This document shows, one piece after another, positions 44,501 through 52,200 of a DNA stretch of 64,000 nucleotides. Both the position numbers and the translations under genes were made by a program. The number at the start of each line of letters is the position of its first letter. The first letter of the stretch is position 1. This DNA comes from Wyeomyia smithii. Its lineage: Eukaryota > Arthropoda > Insecta > Diptera > Culicidae. The stretch lies in assembly GCF_029784165.1 (NCBI RefSeq), contig NC_073696.1:25674358-25738357 (forward strand). The letters are read 5' to 3'. The notes under the pieces were generated by a model. It searched no databases, was not told the origin of the DNA, and saw nothing but the letters and a program-made list of their open reading frames with translations.

Positions 44501-47109
44501 TTTACACTTCCATTTAGGAAATGTGAATGTTGACGATTTGATTATTCGCTTGATGAACACTGGTTAACTCCGTGAATAATGAAACTGGATGTGCAAAATA
44601 AAATGTGTACTCTACCGTTTGAAAACAGCAAACATCAATAACAAACAACACCTGGCAAAAAAATTCTAGTGATATATTCTTGGTTTATAATTACTGTAGG
44701 ATTAGAAGAAACGAGAAAACAGACTCACTGGCTAGGCAAAAGATCTCTATTTTTTGTGGACCGGAGTCTTTCTAGAGCCAAATAAATTGAACTCCAGTAG
44801 AGTAAAGAGAACCAAATCAAACAAAATAGATTTTCAACGAAATCAATAGCAATATTTTTTAAATATCATATGTTTTTAAAAACAATTGTATTTCATTTCT
44901 GCTTGTAGGTTTACCGGCACCGAAACGAGATGCCTAAATCTGGGTTCATACAACTATCTTGGCTTCGCCCAGAACGTAGGACCGTGTGCCGATGAGTCGG
45001 AACAGTCAATCAAAACCTACGGCCTAGCAGCGTGCAGTTCACGGCGTGAAATCGGTAAGAGTTTCATACAATGTTTGAAAAACAAAACAGAATAAAAAGC
45101 TTCGCACGTCAGTGTGATTTTACCTACCTAGGCGGCGTAATTCAAATCTAAGTTTATATGTATCGCGCGGAGCGGAATTCATACACGCCTCACAGCAGCG
45201 TGTGTGGTAAATAATTTAACCTTGGGGTTGCGTAATGTATAATTGCACGTTACGCGACGAAAAAACGGCGTTGATAAGAGAGCTACGAAAGCGAGCAAGC
45301 ACTGAATTGACAGTTTCTGGTGTGACGATGAGGCGTATTCGCGCACCGAAATGACTCATTCAATGTTTACATAATTATTTACCGTTTTTTTTTGTCTTGA
45401 CGTTGAGTAGTACTTGAACTCGTACTCAGCTGATTAATGGTTGTGATTCACGAAATAGCACCTATTCGCACATTTGTGGTCTGTTATAGCTGCATTTTTG
45501 GAAAATTTGCTTACCTAAAACTTAATCCTGAGCACTCCAACAATTTTTTAGATTGAAATGATTTTTAGAAAAATTGATCAAGATGATATTGGAAACAAAA
45601 AATCCTGAGAACAGACTTTCGATGAGAATAGAGTTGTCTTGTGATTTTGGATTATTCATGCACTGCTCAATATCTTATTTCGTCTTCTCTAAATTAGCTA
45701 AACTAAATCACTAAACTAAAATTTTCAAAACTATCAAAAGCTACATCACGTGTTGCTACTAATGATTTTGGATGAGCAAAGAATTCACAGGAAATTTTAA
45801 TATTCTGGAAAAATCAGAAAAAATCTTTTTTTTTTTTCAAATTGACTAGAAACTCTGAAAATAGAAAACTAGTAGCAAATATAATAATCATCCAAAACCT
45901 GAACTGTAAAAAAGGCGCAATGACAAATAAAAATTTCCTACTGCGCTTCTCTTTTTAGGTACCAACCCACTGCACGTGGAACTGGAACAGCTGACAGCTC
46001 GCTTCCTGGGCGTCGAGGATGCCATCGTCTTCGGTATGGGCTTCGCCACTAATTCGCTAAACATTCCCACACTGATTTCGCCCGGCTGTCTGGTGGTGAG
46101 CGACGAGAAAAATCACGCCTCTATCATCCTCGGACTGCGGCTGTCGGGTGCCGTCACCAAAGTGTTCAACCACAACAGTATGCCGGATCTGGAGCGCGTG
46201 CTGGTCGAATCGATCACACGCGGCCAGCCGGGTAGCGGCAAACCCTGGAAGAAGATTCTGATCATCGTCGAAGGTGTGTTCAGTATGGAGGGGTCGATCG
46301 TGAAACTGCCGGAAATCGTTGCCCTTAAGAAGAAGTACAAAGCCTACATATATCTGGACGAGGCGCACAGTATTGGAGCGACGGGGCCTTCCGGCCGGGG
46401 AGTGTTGGATTTCTACGGGGTCGATCCGAACGATATAGACATTCTAATGGGAACTTTTACCAAAAGCTTCGGGTCGGCTGGAGGTTACATCGCAGGCAAT
46501 AAGGTATTATGAAAAGCCATTATTTTCTTTCGATATTGAATTAATACAAAACCTCTTCGATTTTAGAAATTAATAAACTTTTTAAGGGTAAACAGCCACG
46601 CTCACTGCTACGCCAGCTCGATGTCGCCCCCGGTAGCGCAGCAAATTCTGACTTCAATGAAGATAATCATGGGTTTGGATGGCACGCGCGAGGGCAGTAA
46701 GCGAATTGACCAGTTGGCCCGTAACACCAGATATTTCAGAAAACGACTGGCTCAGATCGGTGTCATCACCTACGGGCACGAAGATTCGCCGGTCGTACCG
46801 ATGCTGGTGTACCTGTTCTCCAAAATTGGGTAAGTCCCACAGGATTGTACTATTAATTGTCGCAGGATTGTGACTAATTTTACCTCTTTTAGGGCCGTCG
46901 TACGGACGCTGACAGCGCGTAATATCGCAGTCGTCGGGGTTGGATTTCCTGCCACTCCCATCATGGAGGGCCGCATCCGATTTTGCCTGTCGGCATCGCA
47001 CACCAAAGAACAGCTGGACTACGCACTGACCGTAATCGACGAGATTAGTGAAACGCTCGGGCTCAAGTATTCGCGCAAACCGCGCGATCTTAGACCGATA
47101 GAATACTAG
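25427..47109 (+). CDS. SPTLC2 (lace): Serine palmitoyltransferase subunit 2 (seven coding exons)
   Basis: Catalytic subunit of the ER enzyme that condenses L-serine with palmitoyl-CoA to 3-ketodihydrosphingosine, the first step of sphingolipid synthesis. It works as a heterodimer with SPTLC1. Exons 25427-25549, 25818-26009, 26072-26226, 44909-45054, 45959-46503, 46567-46829 and 46893-47109 all have GT-AG borders and join in frame to about 546 residues (human about 560). Residues 73-95 form a membrane segment (YLGFYLLMILGYINQLFF). The alpha-oxoamine synthase domain follows, with GSYNYLGFA, the YLDEAHSIG motif (D339, H342 for PLP) and the Schiff-base lysine K374 in GTFTKSFG. The C-terminus ends SRKPRDLRPIEY. 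Intron 3 is 18.7 kb and full of transposons. No lesion seen in the coding sequence. Confidence 0.95.
25818..26009 (+). CDS. SPTLC2 (lace): SPTLC2 coding exon 2
   Basis: 64 codons from NGFGKHQQSEE to VATEKHRD, after acceptor CTGCAG and before donor GTAAGT; phase 0 on both sides. Carries the membrane segment. Confidence 0.9.
26072..26226 (+). CDS. SPTLC2 (lace): SPTLC2 coding exon 3
   Basis: 155 nt, GYVPLYDAFEKFYLRYVYRR to DYGWSF plus two bases; acceptor TTTTTAG, donor GTAAGT (phase 2). It matches the conserved FEKFYTR..Y.RI.DCWNRPI region of the family. Confidence 0.93.
28070..28480. repeat. Minisatellite of CTATCCATACACACGC-type units
   Basis: About 14 diverged units of roughly 25-32 bp built from ACACACGCTATAGCTATC. 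Reverse-complement phrases (GCGTGTGTGTATG) follow the homologous promoter-bearing repeat at 39890-40020, so the array belongs to that family. Confidence 0.7.
28480..28745 (-). promoter_or_regulatory. Promoter-bearing dispersed repeat, copy 2
   Basis: On the minus strand TATATAA (near 28726) is followed 35 bp later by the initiator TCAGTT, then a CAG-rich leader and a conserved block around TTCGATCTGAGTTGGACCCC. This matches the plus-strand copy at 39545-39800. A CCAAT-like ATTGG lies upstream near 28775. Confidence 0.55.
29540..30340 (+). pseudogene. Ty1/copia retrotransposon gag-pol relic
   Basis: Short frames follow copia order. A gag-like stretch MAADGSIKNHLENFAKRIRK starts at 29550. The protease motif reads ITFKLDSGGNDHLVN (about 29860-29905; family consensus LDSGASDH). 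Integrase-core text STHFAVIFIIKRKS lies at about 30020-30060 and EAMVTAATGHQIAAKRNL at 30090-30140. MPKHMWNETAITGVHIL follows at 30180-30230. Reverse transcriptase is missing. Stops and frameshifts are frequent. Confidence 0.7.
30345..30975. other. Intronic, no element named
   Basis: AT-rich. Around 30790-30890 the phrases ACAGATTTTT and TACAGAATCTGTA repeat, a simple degenerate array. Confidence 0.4.
30980..31523. mobile_element. MITE with GTCGCTTTTTACGCGG ends, containing a SINE
   Basis: Inverted ends AAGTCGCTTTTTACGCGG and, inverted, GGTCGCTTTTTACGCGG, with TA on each side (30978-30979, 31524-31525). Internal short repeats CCGCGTAAATTC(C/T)(A/G)GAAT alternate with A-runs from 31275 to 31515. 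A SINE copy sits at 31031-31229. Confidence 0.65.
31031..31229 (-). mobile_element. tRNA-derived SINE, copy 1
   Basis: About 93% identical by eye to the plus-strand copy at 43651-43858. The 5' head folds like a tRNA: anticodon stem CTGGC/GCCAG with loop CTAACAA (AAC, Val-like) and B box GGTTCGAGTCT. The tail at the low-coordinate end reads GCTTTGCTTTGC on the minus strand, a short 3' repeat as in many SINEs. Confidence 0.8.
31671..34452 (-). repeat. Large dispersed repeat family, copy B (two joined partial copies)
   Basis: Starts with ATCCACCTAGCGGTCAGACT and ends with the CCTTTCTAGGAGAAAGG near-palindrome, as in copy C. The terminal phrase also occurs at 32690-32707, so 31671-32712 and 32713-34452 are two copies in tandem, the second 5'-incomplete. 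A CA run lies at 32560-32590. A separate MITE interrupts the end (33911-34423). Confidence 0.7.
33911..34423. mobile_element. MITE with CTGCCGGTA ends and TATA duplication
   Basis: Ends CTGCCGGTATCCGCATAACT and, inverted, CTGCCGGTACCCGAATAACT. TATA flanks both sides (33907-33910, 34424-34427). Removal gives GATTGCTATACCTTTCTAGG, exactly the sequence of other copies of the host repeat. Because TATA is its own inverse, some of it could belong to the terminal repeat. Confidence 0.8.
34453..35371. other. Intronic, with poly-A tract at 35344-35364
   Basis: No gene. The A21 tract is bordered by CAGATAT on both sides (35335, 35366), which could be the target duplication of a retroposed sequence to its left. 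No source element was recognised. Confidence 0.35.
36650..37381 (-). pseudogene. Gypsy-type gag relic
   Basis: In two minus-strand frames: FLEVNNVALASRKKAYLLHY and AGENVQDIYDSL (37180-37262), then, after a frameshift, HIFRNLQQGPDEKISEFVLR (about 37040-37090), KILTKPGMTLEEIIKEGRSL and a Cys-containing NAR tail near the nucleocapsid position. This is the usual gag of K02A2.6-like gypsy elements. Upstream on the minus strand (37520-37560) TGGCGATCGAGGATCGG could be the primer-binding area, with LTR-like sequence beyond. Confidence 0.65.
37735..38116. repeat. Unassigned block joined to a DD37E mariner 5' fragment
   Basis: 37735-37950 matches, inverted, 62506-62815 (with about 110 bp missing here). 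It runs directly into the DD37E 5' region (37951-38116: CAACCATAGTAACCCATGAG, ATGGCGAAAGTAGTGAAGCT), cut at the arm of the long-TIR element. The same junction exists at 62500, so the two parts moved or were duplicated together. Confidence 0.6.
38700..39480. other. Intronic, no element named
   Basis: No ORF of note or clear repeat edge. Sequence is rich in short TTTTGAC/GTCAAAA phrases. Confidence 0.35.
39480..40025 (+). repeat. Promoter-bearing dispersed repeat, copy 1, with GCGTGTGTG tail
   Basis: Contains a CCAAT-like ATTGG (39495), TATATAA (39572), initiator TCAGTT (39602), a CAG-rich leader, an ATG at 39645 opening an 86-residue frame, a conserved block CGATCTGAGTTAGACCCCAC (39750-39769) and a GCGTGTGTG minisatellite (39890-40020). 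The frame is not conserved in copy 2, so it is probably not a gene. An LTR or solo-LTR fits but TG..CA ends were not identified. Confidence 0.5.
39572..39607 (+). promoter_or_regulatory. TATA + initiator core promoter in a repeat
   Basis: TATATAA starts 32 bp before the A of TCAGTT (+1 at 39604), the canonical pol II spacing. The same pair is conserved in the inverted copy at about 28690-28730. It lies inside the SPTLC2 intron in the sense orientation. Confidence 0.5.
40095..40704. mobile_element. 610-bp TA-flanked MITE related to the DD37E mariner family
   Basis: Ends CACTACCCGCCGTAAGTTTG and, inverted, CACTACCCGTCATAAGTTTG, with TA at 40093-40094 and 40705-40706. A second inverted pair lies just inside (GTATTGCAACACCCAGTTTG near 40139 and its inverse near 40650). 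After the left end comes CAACCATAGTAACCCA, the same phrase that precedes DD37E transposase fragments, suggesting a deletion derivative. No ORF. Confidence 0.8.
40707..41165. other. Intronic, no element named
   Basis: AT-rich sequence with no recognised coding or repeat structure. Confidence 0.4.
41170..41620 (-). pseudogene. DD37E mariner transposase, internally deleted
   Basis: The minus strand retains TVKLLRSEVC (about 41570), a junction lacking most of the helix-turn-helix, then QAMTQRQRLNKMVKSIFP and TNRDVVVVMEDETYLTLDGND (41370-41490) with the first catalytic Asp. The second Asp block is missing. The plus-strand open frame here is the antisense of this text. Confidence 0.7.
41867..43236 (+). 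pseudogene. R1-clade LINE, 5'-truncated and frameshifted
   Basis: Reverse transcriptase remains from NTAGVPQGSILGPVLWSVLY (about 41970-42030) through VGFVDDITLEVYGESIEEVE (42063-42120, catalytic FVDD) to LKLLGVMVDDKLSFGSHVDY. After a frameshift near 42450 come YRTVSYEAICVLFGMMPI (42530-42590) and RWTHRLIPEISGWVG (42715-42760), the typical R1 C-terminal region, then a 3' UTR ending in a short A-run near 43227. Codon usage is GC-rich compared with the surroundings. Not inserted in rDNA here. Confidence 0.8.
43237..43638. other. Intronic, no element named
   Basis: No gene or repeat edge seen. Confidence 0.4.
43651..43858 (+). mobile_element. tRNA-derived SINE, copy 2, with 12-bp target duplication
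   Basis: Flanked by AATTATTTTGCA at 43639-43650 and 43859-43870. The tRNA-like head has an anticodon stem CTGGC/GCCAG, loop CTAACAA (AAC, Val-like) and a perfect B box GGTTCGAGTCC. The 120-nt body is shared with the copy at 31031-31229. Pol III-transcribed SINE mobilised by a LINE is the expected biology. Confidence 0.85.
44225..44420. mobile_element. Possible decayed pogo-like MITE
   Basis: The right part reads CGGATAATCGAGCCCGATC and internal text ACTCGATTATGCCGAGAAA, as in the pogo-like MITE at 14064. The left end CAGTCGCTAGATAATT is weak. Boundaries uncertain. Confidence 0.35.
44909..45054 (+). CDS. SPTLC2 (lace): SPTLC2 coding exon 4
   Basis: 146 nt after acceptor CTTGTAG. Encodes FTGTETRCLNLGSYNYLGFA through ACSSRREI; donor GTAAGA, phase 1. 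It contains the conserved SYNYLGFA motif. Confidence 0.93.
45055..45958 (+). other. SPTLC2 intron 4
   Basis: 904 bp, GTAAGA...TTTTTAG. No inserted element recognised. Confidence 0.85.
45959..46503 (+). CDS. SPTLC2 (lace): SPTLC2 coding exon 5 (catalytic core)
   Basis: 545 nt, largest exon. Carries GMGFATNSLNIP, NHASIILGLRLSGA, ILIIVEGVFSMEGSIVKLPE, YLDEAHSIGATG (D339, H342) and GTFTKSFGSAGG with PLP lysine K374. Donor GTATTA is weaker than the others. Confidence 0.96.
46567..46829 (+). CDS. SPTLC2 (lace): SPTLC2 coding exon 6
   Basis: 263 nt, KLINFLRVNSHAHCYASSMS to MLVYLFSKIG; acceptor GATTTTAG, donor GTAAGT, phase 2. Intron 5 is only 63 bp. Confidence 0.93.
46893..47109 (+). CDS. SPTLC2 (lace): SPTLC2 coding exon 7 with stop
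   Basis: 217 nt after a 63-bp intron. Encodes AVVRTLTARNIAVVGVGFPA, IRFCLSASHTKEQLDYAL and the C-terminus SRKPRDLRPIEY, then TAG at 47107-47109. Confidence 0.95.
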
Positions 47110-47700
47110 AATTTGTTTAACCTACACTAGGCTTTACAACTGATGCATGCATGCAGCATATCGCGAAGGGAACTAAAGTAAAAAAAACACAATACCACGC
47201 ATCCCTACACTTACTGACTAGGATAGAGAGCAAAAGTATGCCTTATTACAGATAGTTGAAATCAAATCGAACAAAGTGCACACACAAACACAAGCAAACG
47301 CACGTGTCCAGAGTCGCGACGACTAACGTTGCCGCATTTATTCGCGATTAGAAAGAGAGCGAGAGCGTGAAAGAGCAAGCGCGTGGAGGAAGAAGTTACA
47401 ATGCTTCCAAATCTGTATTATTATTTATGAAGTTTTTAAGTATTGAGCTACAGTTTTGTTACAGAGTTATTTTTTTGCCCGTTACATTCGATAACACTTA
47501 TTGTAAGATGAACACAGTGCATAGTAGAAACCATGGAACATTAAGATTAAAATGCTATCCGCTTTACTAGTAGAAAAAAGAGGGAGCCGTTCGTTATCCG
47601 AAGGCATTGGCTAATAATTCTAGGGCACGTTGGAAAGAAAATTTATGAAAGATGCTGCTTCCGAACCGGAAAGTCCACAACTCAGACAGGTAAGAAACGT
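47110..47700 (+). other. Probable SPTLC2 3' UTR and downstream flank
   Basis: No canonical AATAAA was found close to the stop. AT-rich variants such as ATTAAA-like sites occur near 47540. The short open frames here have no coding character. Confidence 0.4.
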
Positions 47701-48289
47701 TAGTTGTTTTTTTTTAATTTATTTTTCTCAGAATTCCAATTTTTCAAAGCTAAGTATGACGGTGCATTTAAGAAGTTAATTACTATGAGCAGTGTCGCAG
47801 ACGTTTAGTGTGAGTGCAATGCCCTCCCTCTAGATGTTCCGTTTCTTTGTCCACCCAGGTTGGAGTGACGTCATACGGCAAGTGTCGAAGCGCTCGCCAC
47901 TTATTCTGCTAGTGATAGCTGTTGAGATCGGTAGTGTCATGGATTTTAATCAATCCTGGCAGATAATCTTTAACTTGCATATTTTCAAAAAAAAAAATTA
48001 AGTATTGTGATTGTATAGTAAAACAAGATATTCATGAAAAATTGCTCTTAGGGAACATCCAGGGAAGGGAACTTAAATAAAATGCTACGTCATTTATATG
48101 TAGCATTTTTGTAGGTTTTTGTGAAAAAACCGATGACAAAAATCAAGCAAGAACCAAGAACTAAAACAGGATGTCTAGTGCCTGGAAAAACTGGAAAATC
48201 CTAGAATAAAAAATCTCACACTAGTCTGTGGGGTTAATCGCGGTCTCGATCAACTAGATTAGTTCAGAGAATTTGTTATCGATATAGTT
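47701..48289. other. Intergenic, no gene seen
   Basis: No recognised gene, RNA or repeat boundary. Confidence 0.4.
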
Positions 48290-48468
48290 TTTGGCACATT
48301 TTGCGTGTTATATGAGTACAACGAAACACCGTGCCCACGTGCCAAATCAAGAAAAATTTTCGCTCATAAAGGTACTCGACTTAATCGGGAATCGAATCGA
48401 TATGACAACCGTGTGGGAGAGCTAGCAGATCGACATTACTAACCACAGAACCACGAAGACCACTGAAA
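48290..48468 (-). mobile_element. tRNA-derived SINE-like sequence, third type
   Basis: On the minus strand TGGTTCTGTGG (A-box-like, near 48445) is followed after about 40 bp by GATTCGATTCC (10 of 11 matches to the B box, near 48397). The body to 48290 is not tRNA-like. It differs from the other SINE family here. Ends and duplications not resolved. Confidence 0.45.
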
Positions 48469-48845
48469 AAAAAAACCTACAACATTCAATGCAAATAGAC
48501 TAAATTTTTTTCTGGAAAAACCTGGCCTACCTGGGAAAAAGGCTGACAATTCTTAGAACAATCAGAAAAGTTTTGCACTTTGAAGGAAAAATAGCGATTT
48601 TTTTTTTCAATTTGCTTATGATGGAAACTTGAACTTTTCCTCGCACATCAAGCATATTTTGGAGCTCGCTAAAACCTCATTATGCATCTTCTGAGCACGT
48701 CTTATCACCACTAAATTCTGCTTCAGCTTTCTATTTTGTTCGAAATTCTTCTCACAGCAGAATCCTGGCGGCATTATTTGTTTATTTGTGTATAAAATCT
48801 GACTGACAGTCTTCATGAAATAGTATAAAACTAATATAGAATTCT

Positions 48846-48859
48846 AAAAACTAGACCTT
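48846..48859. repeat. Target-site duplication of the LINE, 3' side
   Basis: AAAAACTAGACCTT, identical to 54628-54641. The last two T may also be part of the element's A-tail. Confidence 0.85.
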
Positions 48860-49270
48860 TTTTTTTCTTCATCTTTGTTTATTTGATTTCATCCAGTTTA
48901 TTTGACACGGCACAAATACAATTCAATGTTTAACGGCGCCAATTATATTTGGTAGCTTACTTTCTAAAGTATCTTAATAACTAAAAGCAAATTTTTTATC
49001 CTCGCTGCCGACTACGAGCTGAAACTAAATCTAACTTAAAGCTAGAATATTTTGCATTAAAAGCACAGGTTTGCTGTTTGATGGTTTTCATTGCCATAGG
49101 TAAGCAGTATATTAAATTTGTTCCGCTGCTGGGCCAAGATATTACGGACTGGCATAATGGGTTGTTTCCATCGGGCCTTGAGAGTATCGTGCGGGTCTGA
49201 TTGCTGTTTCGGATCCGGGGTCTTAACGTGTTCTTGTCGTTTGGTTGGATGTAGGCGGAAGGGGATAGGA

Positions 49271-52200
49271 CTAAACTGGGGCGTGGATGGATTTCAGGAA
49301 AACGTATATAAGGGACATGTAGGATAGGTCACGGCTCGCCAAGACATCACGAACAGGAACAGCCGGCTGCCTACCTTCGGCCTGCAGGGAAGCTATTAAT
49401 CTAGACCTGGCGTCACGGTGTACAGGGCATGACCAAACAACGTGCTCTATGTCGTGATAACCTTCACCACAGGTACAGATACCACTCTCCTCGAGCCCAA
49501 CACGACGGAGATGCGCGTCAAATTTATAGTGATTGGACATAAGCCGGGACATCACGCAAATGAAATCCAGACCTACATCCAACCCCTTGAACCACGGGTT
49601 CGTCGATACCTTGGGGATTATGGAATGTAACCACCTTCCCAGTTTCCCCTTGGTCCAAGAATTTTGCCAACTGATGATCGTATTCTGACGTACAAATGCG
49701 AAAAATTCATTAAAGGCAATTGGTCTTTCATAAATATCACCGTTTGTTGCGCCCACCTTAGCCAAAGAGTCCGCTTTCTCATTACCCGGTATCGAGCAGT
49801 GAGAAGGGACCCACGCTAAGGTAATCTGATACGATTTTTCGGATAAAGCACTCAGATGTTCCCGTATTTTCCCCAGGAAATACGGAGAGTGCTTAACATC
49901 TTTCATCGATCGGAGAGCCTCAATGGAACTGAGACTGTCCGTAAAGATGAAATAATGGTCCGTGGGCATTTTTTCGATAATCCCTAGGGTGTACTGAATT
50001 GCTGCTAATTCTGCGACGTAAACAGAAGCAGGATTATCGAGCTTATGGGAGACGGTTAAATTGTTATTGAAGATACCGAAGCCAGTGGACCCATCAAGAA
50101 GTGATCCGTCAGTGTAGAACATATTGTCGCAGTTGATGTTTCGATATTTATTGGAAAAAATTTTGGGGATCTGCTGCACGCGTAAATGATCCGGGATTCC
50201 ACGAGTTTCTTCTATCATGGATGTATCGAAAAACACAGTAGAATCAGAAGTATTTAAAAAATTGACACGATTTGGAATATTCGGAGAAGGGTTAATATTT
50301 TGTGACATGTGATTGAAATACAATGTCATAAAACGGGTTTGAGAATTAAGTTCGATTAACCTTTCAAAATTTTCAATCACGGGACGGTTCAAGACCTCAC
50401 ATTTGATTAGAATACGAGAAGACAGGCTCCAGAAGCGGTTTTTCAATGGTAGTACTCCAGCTAAGATCTCCAAACTCATCGTATGGGTCGATTGCATGCA
50501 ACCCAAGGCGATACGCAAACAACGATATTGTATTCGCTCCAGTTTGATCAAATGTGTGTTTGCTGCGGAGCGGAAGCAGAAACATCCGTACTCAATAACA
50601 GACAGTATCGTTGTTTGGTAAAGCCTTATAAGGTCTTCTGGGTGGGCTCCCCACCATTGTCCGGTTATTGTACGAAGAAAATTCACTCTTTGTTGACATT
50701 TTTTCATCAGATACCTAACGTGACAACCCCAGGTGCCTTTAGAGTCGAACCAGACACCAAGATATTTGTGTACCAAAACCTGAGAAATCGTTTTACCCAT
50801 TAATTGTGTTTGAAGCTGAGCAGGTTCATGCTTCTTAGAAAAAACTACTATCTCAGTCTTCTCCGGAGAGAATTCGATACCTAGCTGTAAAGCCCAAGCA
50901 GACAAATTGTCCAAGGTATCTTGCAATGGTCCTTGCAAATCGGCAGCTTTGGCTCCTGTAACAGAGATTACACTGTCGTCTGCAAGTTGTCTTAACGTGC
51001 ATGAATTTGCCAGACATTCGTCGATGTCATTTACATAAAAGTTGTAATGAAGGGGGCTTAAACATGAGCCCTGGGGAAGACCCATGTAGCTAATGCGAAA
51101 AGTTGCCAAATCGCCGTGCGTAAAATGCATGTGCTTTTCGGACAACAAATTGTGCAAAAAATTGTTCAAAATTGGAGAAAATCCTTGTCGGTGAAGTTTA
51201 CCCGAAAGAATGTCAATAGAAACGGAATCAAAAGCCCCCTTAATGTCCAAGAACGCAGACGCCATTTGTTCTTTGCGAGCATACGCCAGCTGAATATCTG
51301 TTGAAAGCAACGCAAGACAATCATTCGTCCCTTTGGCACGGCGGAAGCCAAACTGAGTATCTGATAGTAGACCATTTGATTCGACCCAGTGGTCTAAACG
51401 ACGGAGTATCATTTTTTCCATCAATTTCCGGATACAGGATAGCATTGCAATCGGCCTATAGGAGTTGTGATCAGAAGCTGGTTTCCCTGGTTTTTGGACG
51501 GCGATCACCTTCACTTGCCTCCAATCCTGCGGTACAATGTTTTGCATCAGGAACTTATTGAACAAGTTCAACAAGCGCCTCTTGGCATTGCCGGGTAGAT
51601 TCTTCAACAAGTTGAATTTGATTTCATCTAACCCAGGCGCGTTATTGTTACAGGACAGGAGGGCAACTGAAAATTCTGCCATCGTAAAAGGTGATTCTAT
51701 CGCGTCGTGGCCCGGAGACGCATCGCGAACAATGTTTTGCTCAGGAACAGAGTCCGGACATACTTTCCTGGCAAAATCAAATATCCACCGACTTGAAGAC
51801 TCCTCGCTTTCGTTGACCGTTACGCGATTCCGCATTCTTCGGGCTGTGTTCCAAAGAGTGCTCATCGATGTCTCCCTCGACGTCGCGTTCACGAACCGAC
51901 GCCAATATCCGCGTTTCTTTGCTTTAGCCAGGCTTTTAGGCTTGGTATTAAGCTCCGAATACCGTATATAATCGTCGGGTATACCTCCGTTCTGGTAGGC
52001 CTTAAACGCGTCGGATCTTTGCGTGTAGACATCGGAGCACTCTTGGTCCCACCACGGAGTGGGAGGCCGTTCTTTGATCGTTACGCCAGGATATTTCTTT
52101 GTTTGGGCTTGCAACGTGGCGTCGAGAAGCAAACCCGCGAGGAGGTTGTATTCTTCAAGTGGTGGATGATGTTGAATCGACTCGACCGCTTTTGAAATCA

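Larger units (their letters stand above)
26227..44908 (+). other. SPTLC2 intron 3 (18.7 kb)
   Basis: Begins GTAAGT and ends CTGCTTGTAG. It contains copia, R1 and LINE relics, two SINEs, several MITEs and copies of three dispersed repeat families (separate entries). The part 26227-27148 shows no named element. Inserted elements occur in both orientations. Confidence 0.85.

Noticed and set aside
51301..51971. Plus-strand open frames of 86 and 144 residues
   Set aside because: Both are antisense to the intact LINE ORF2.
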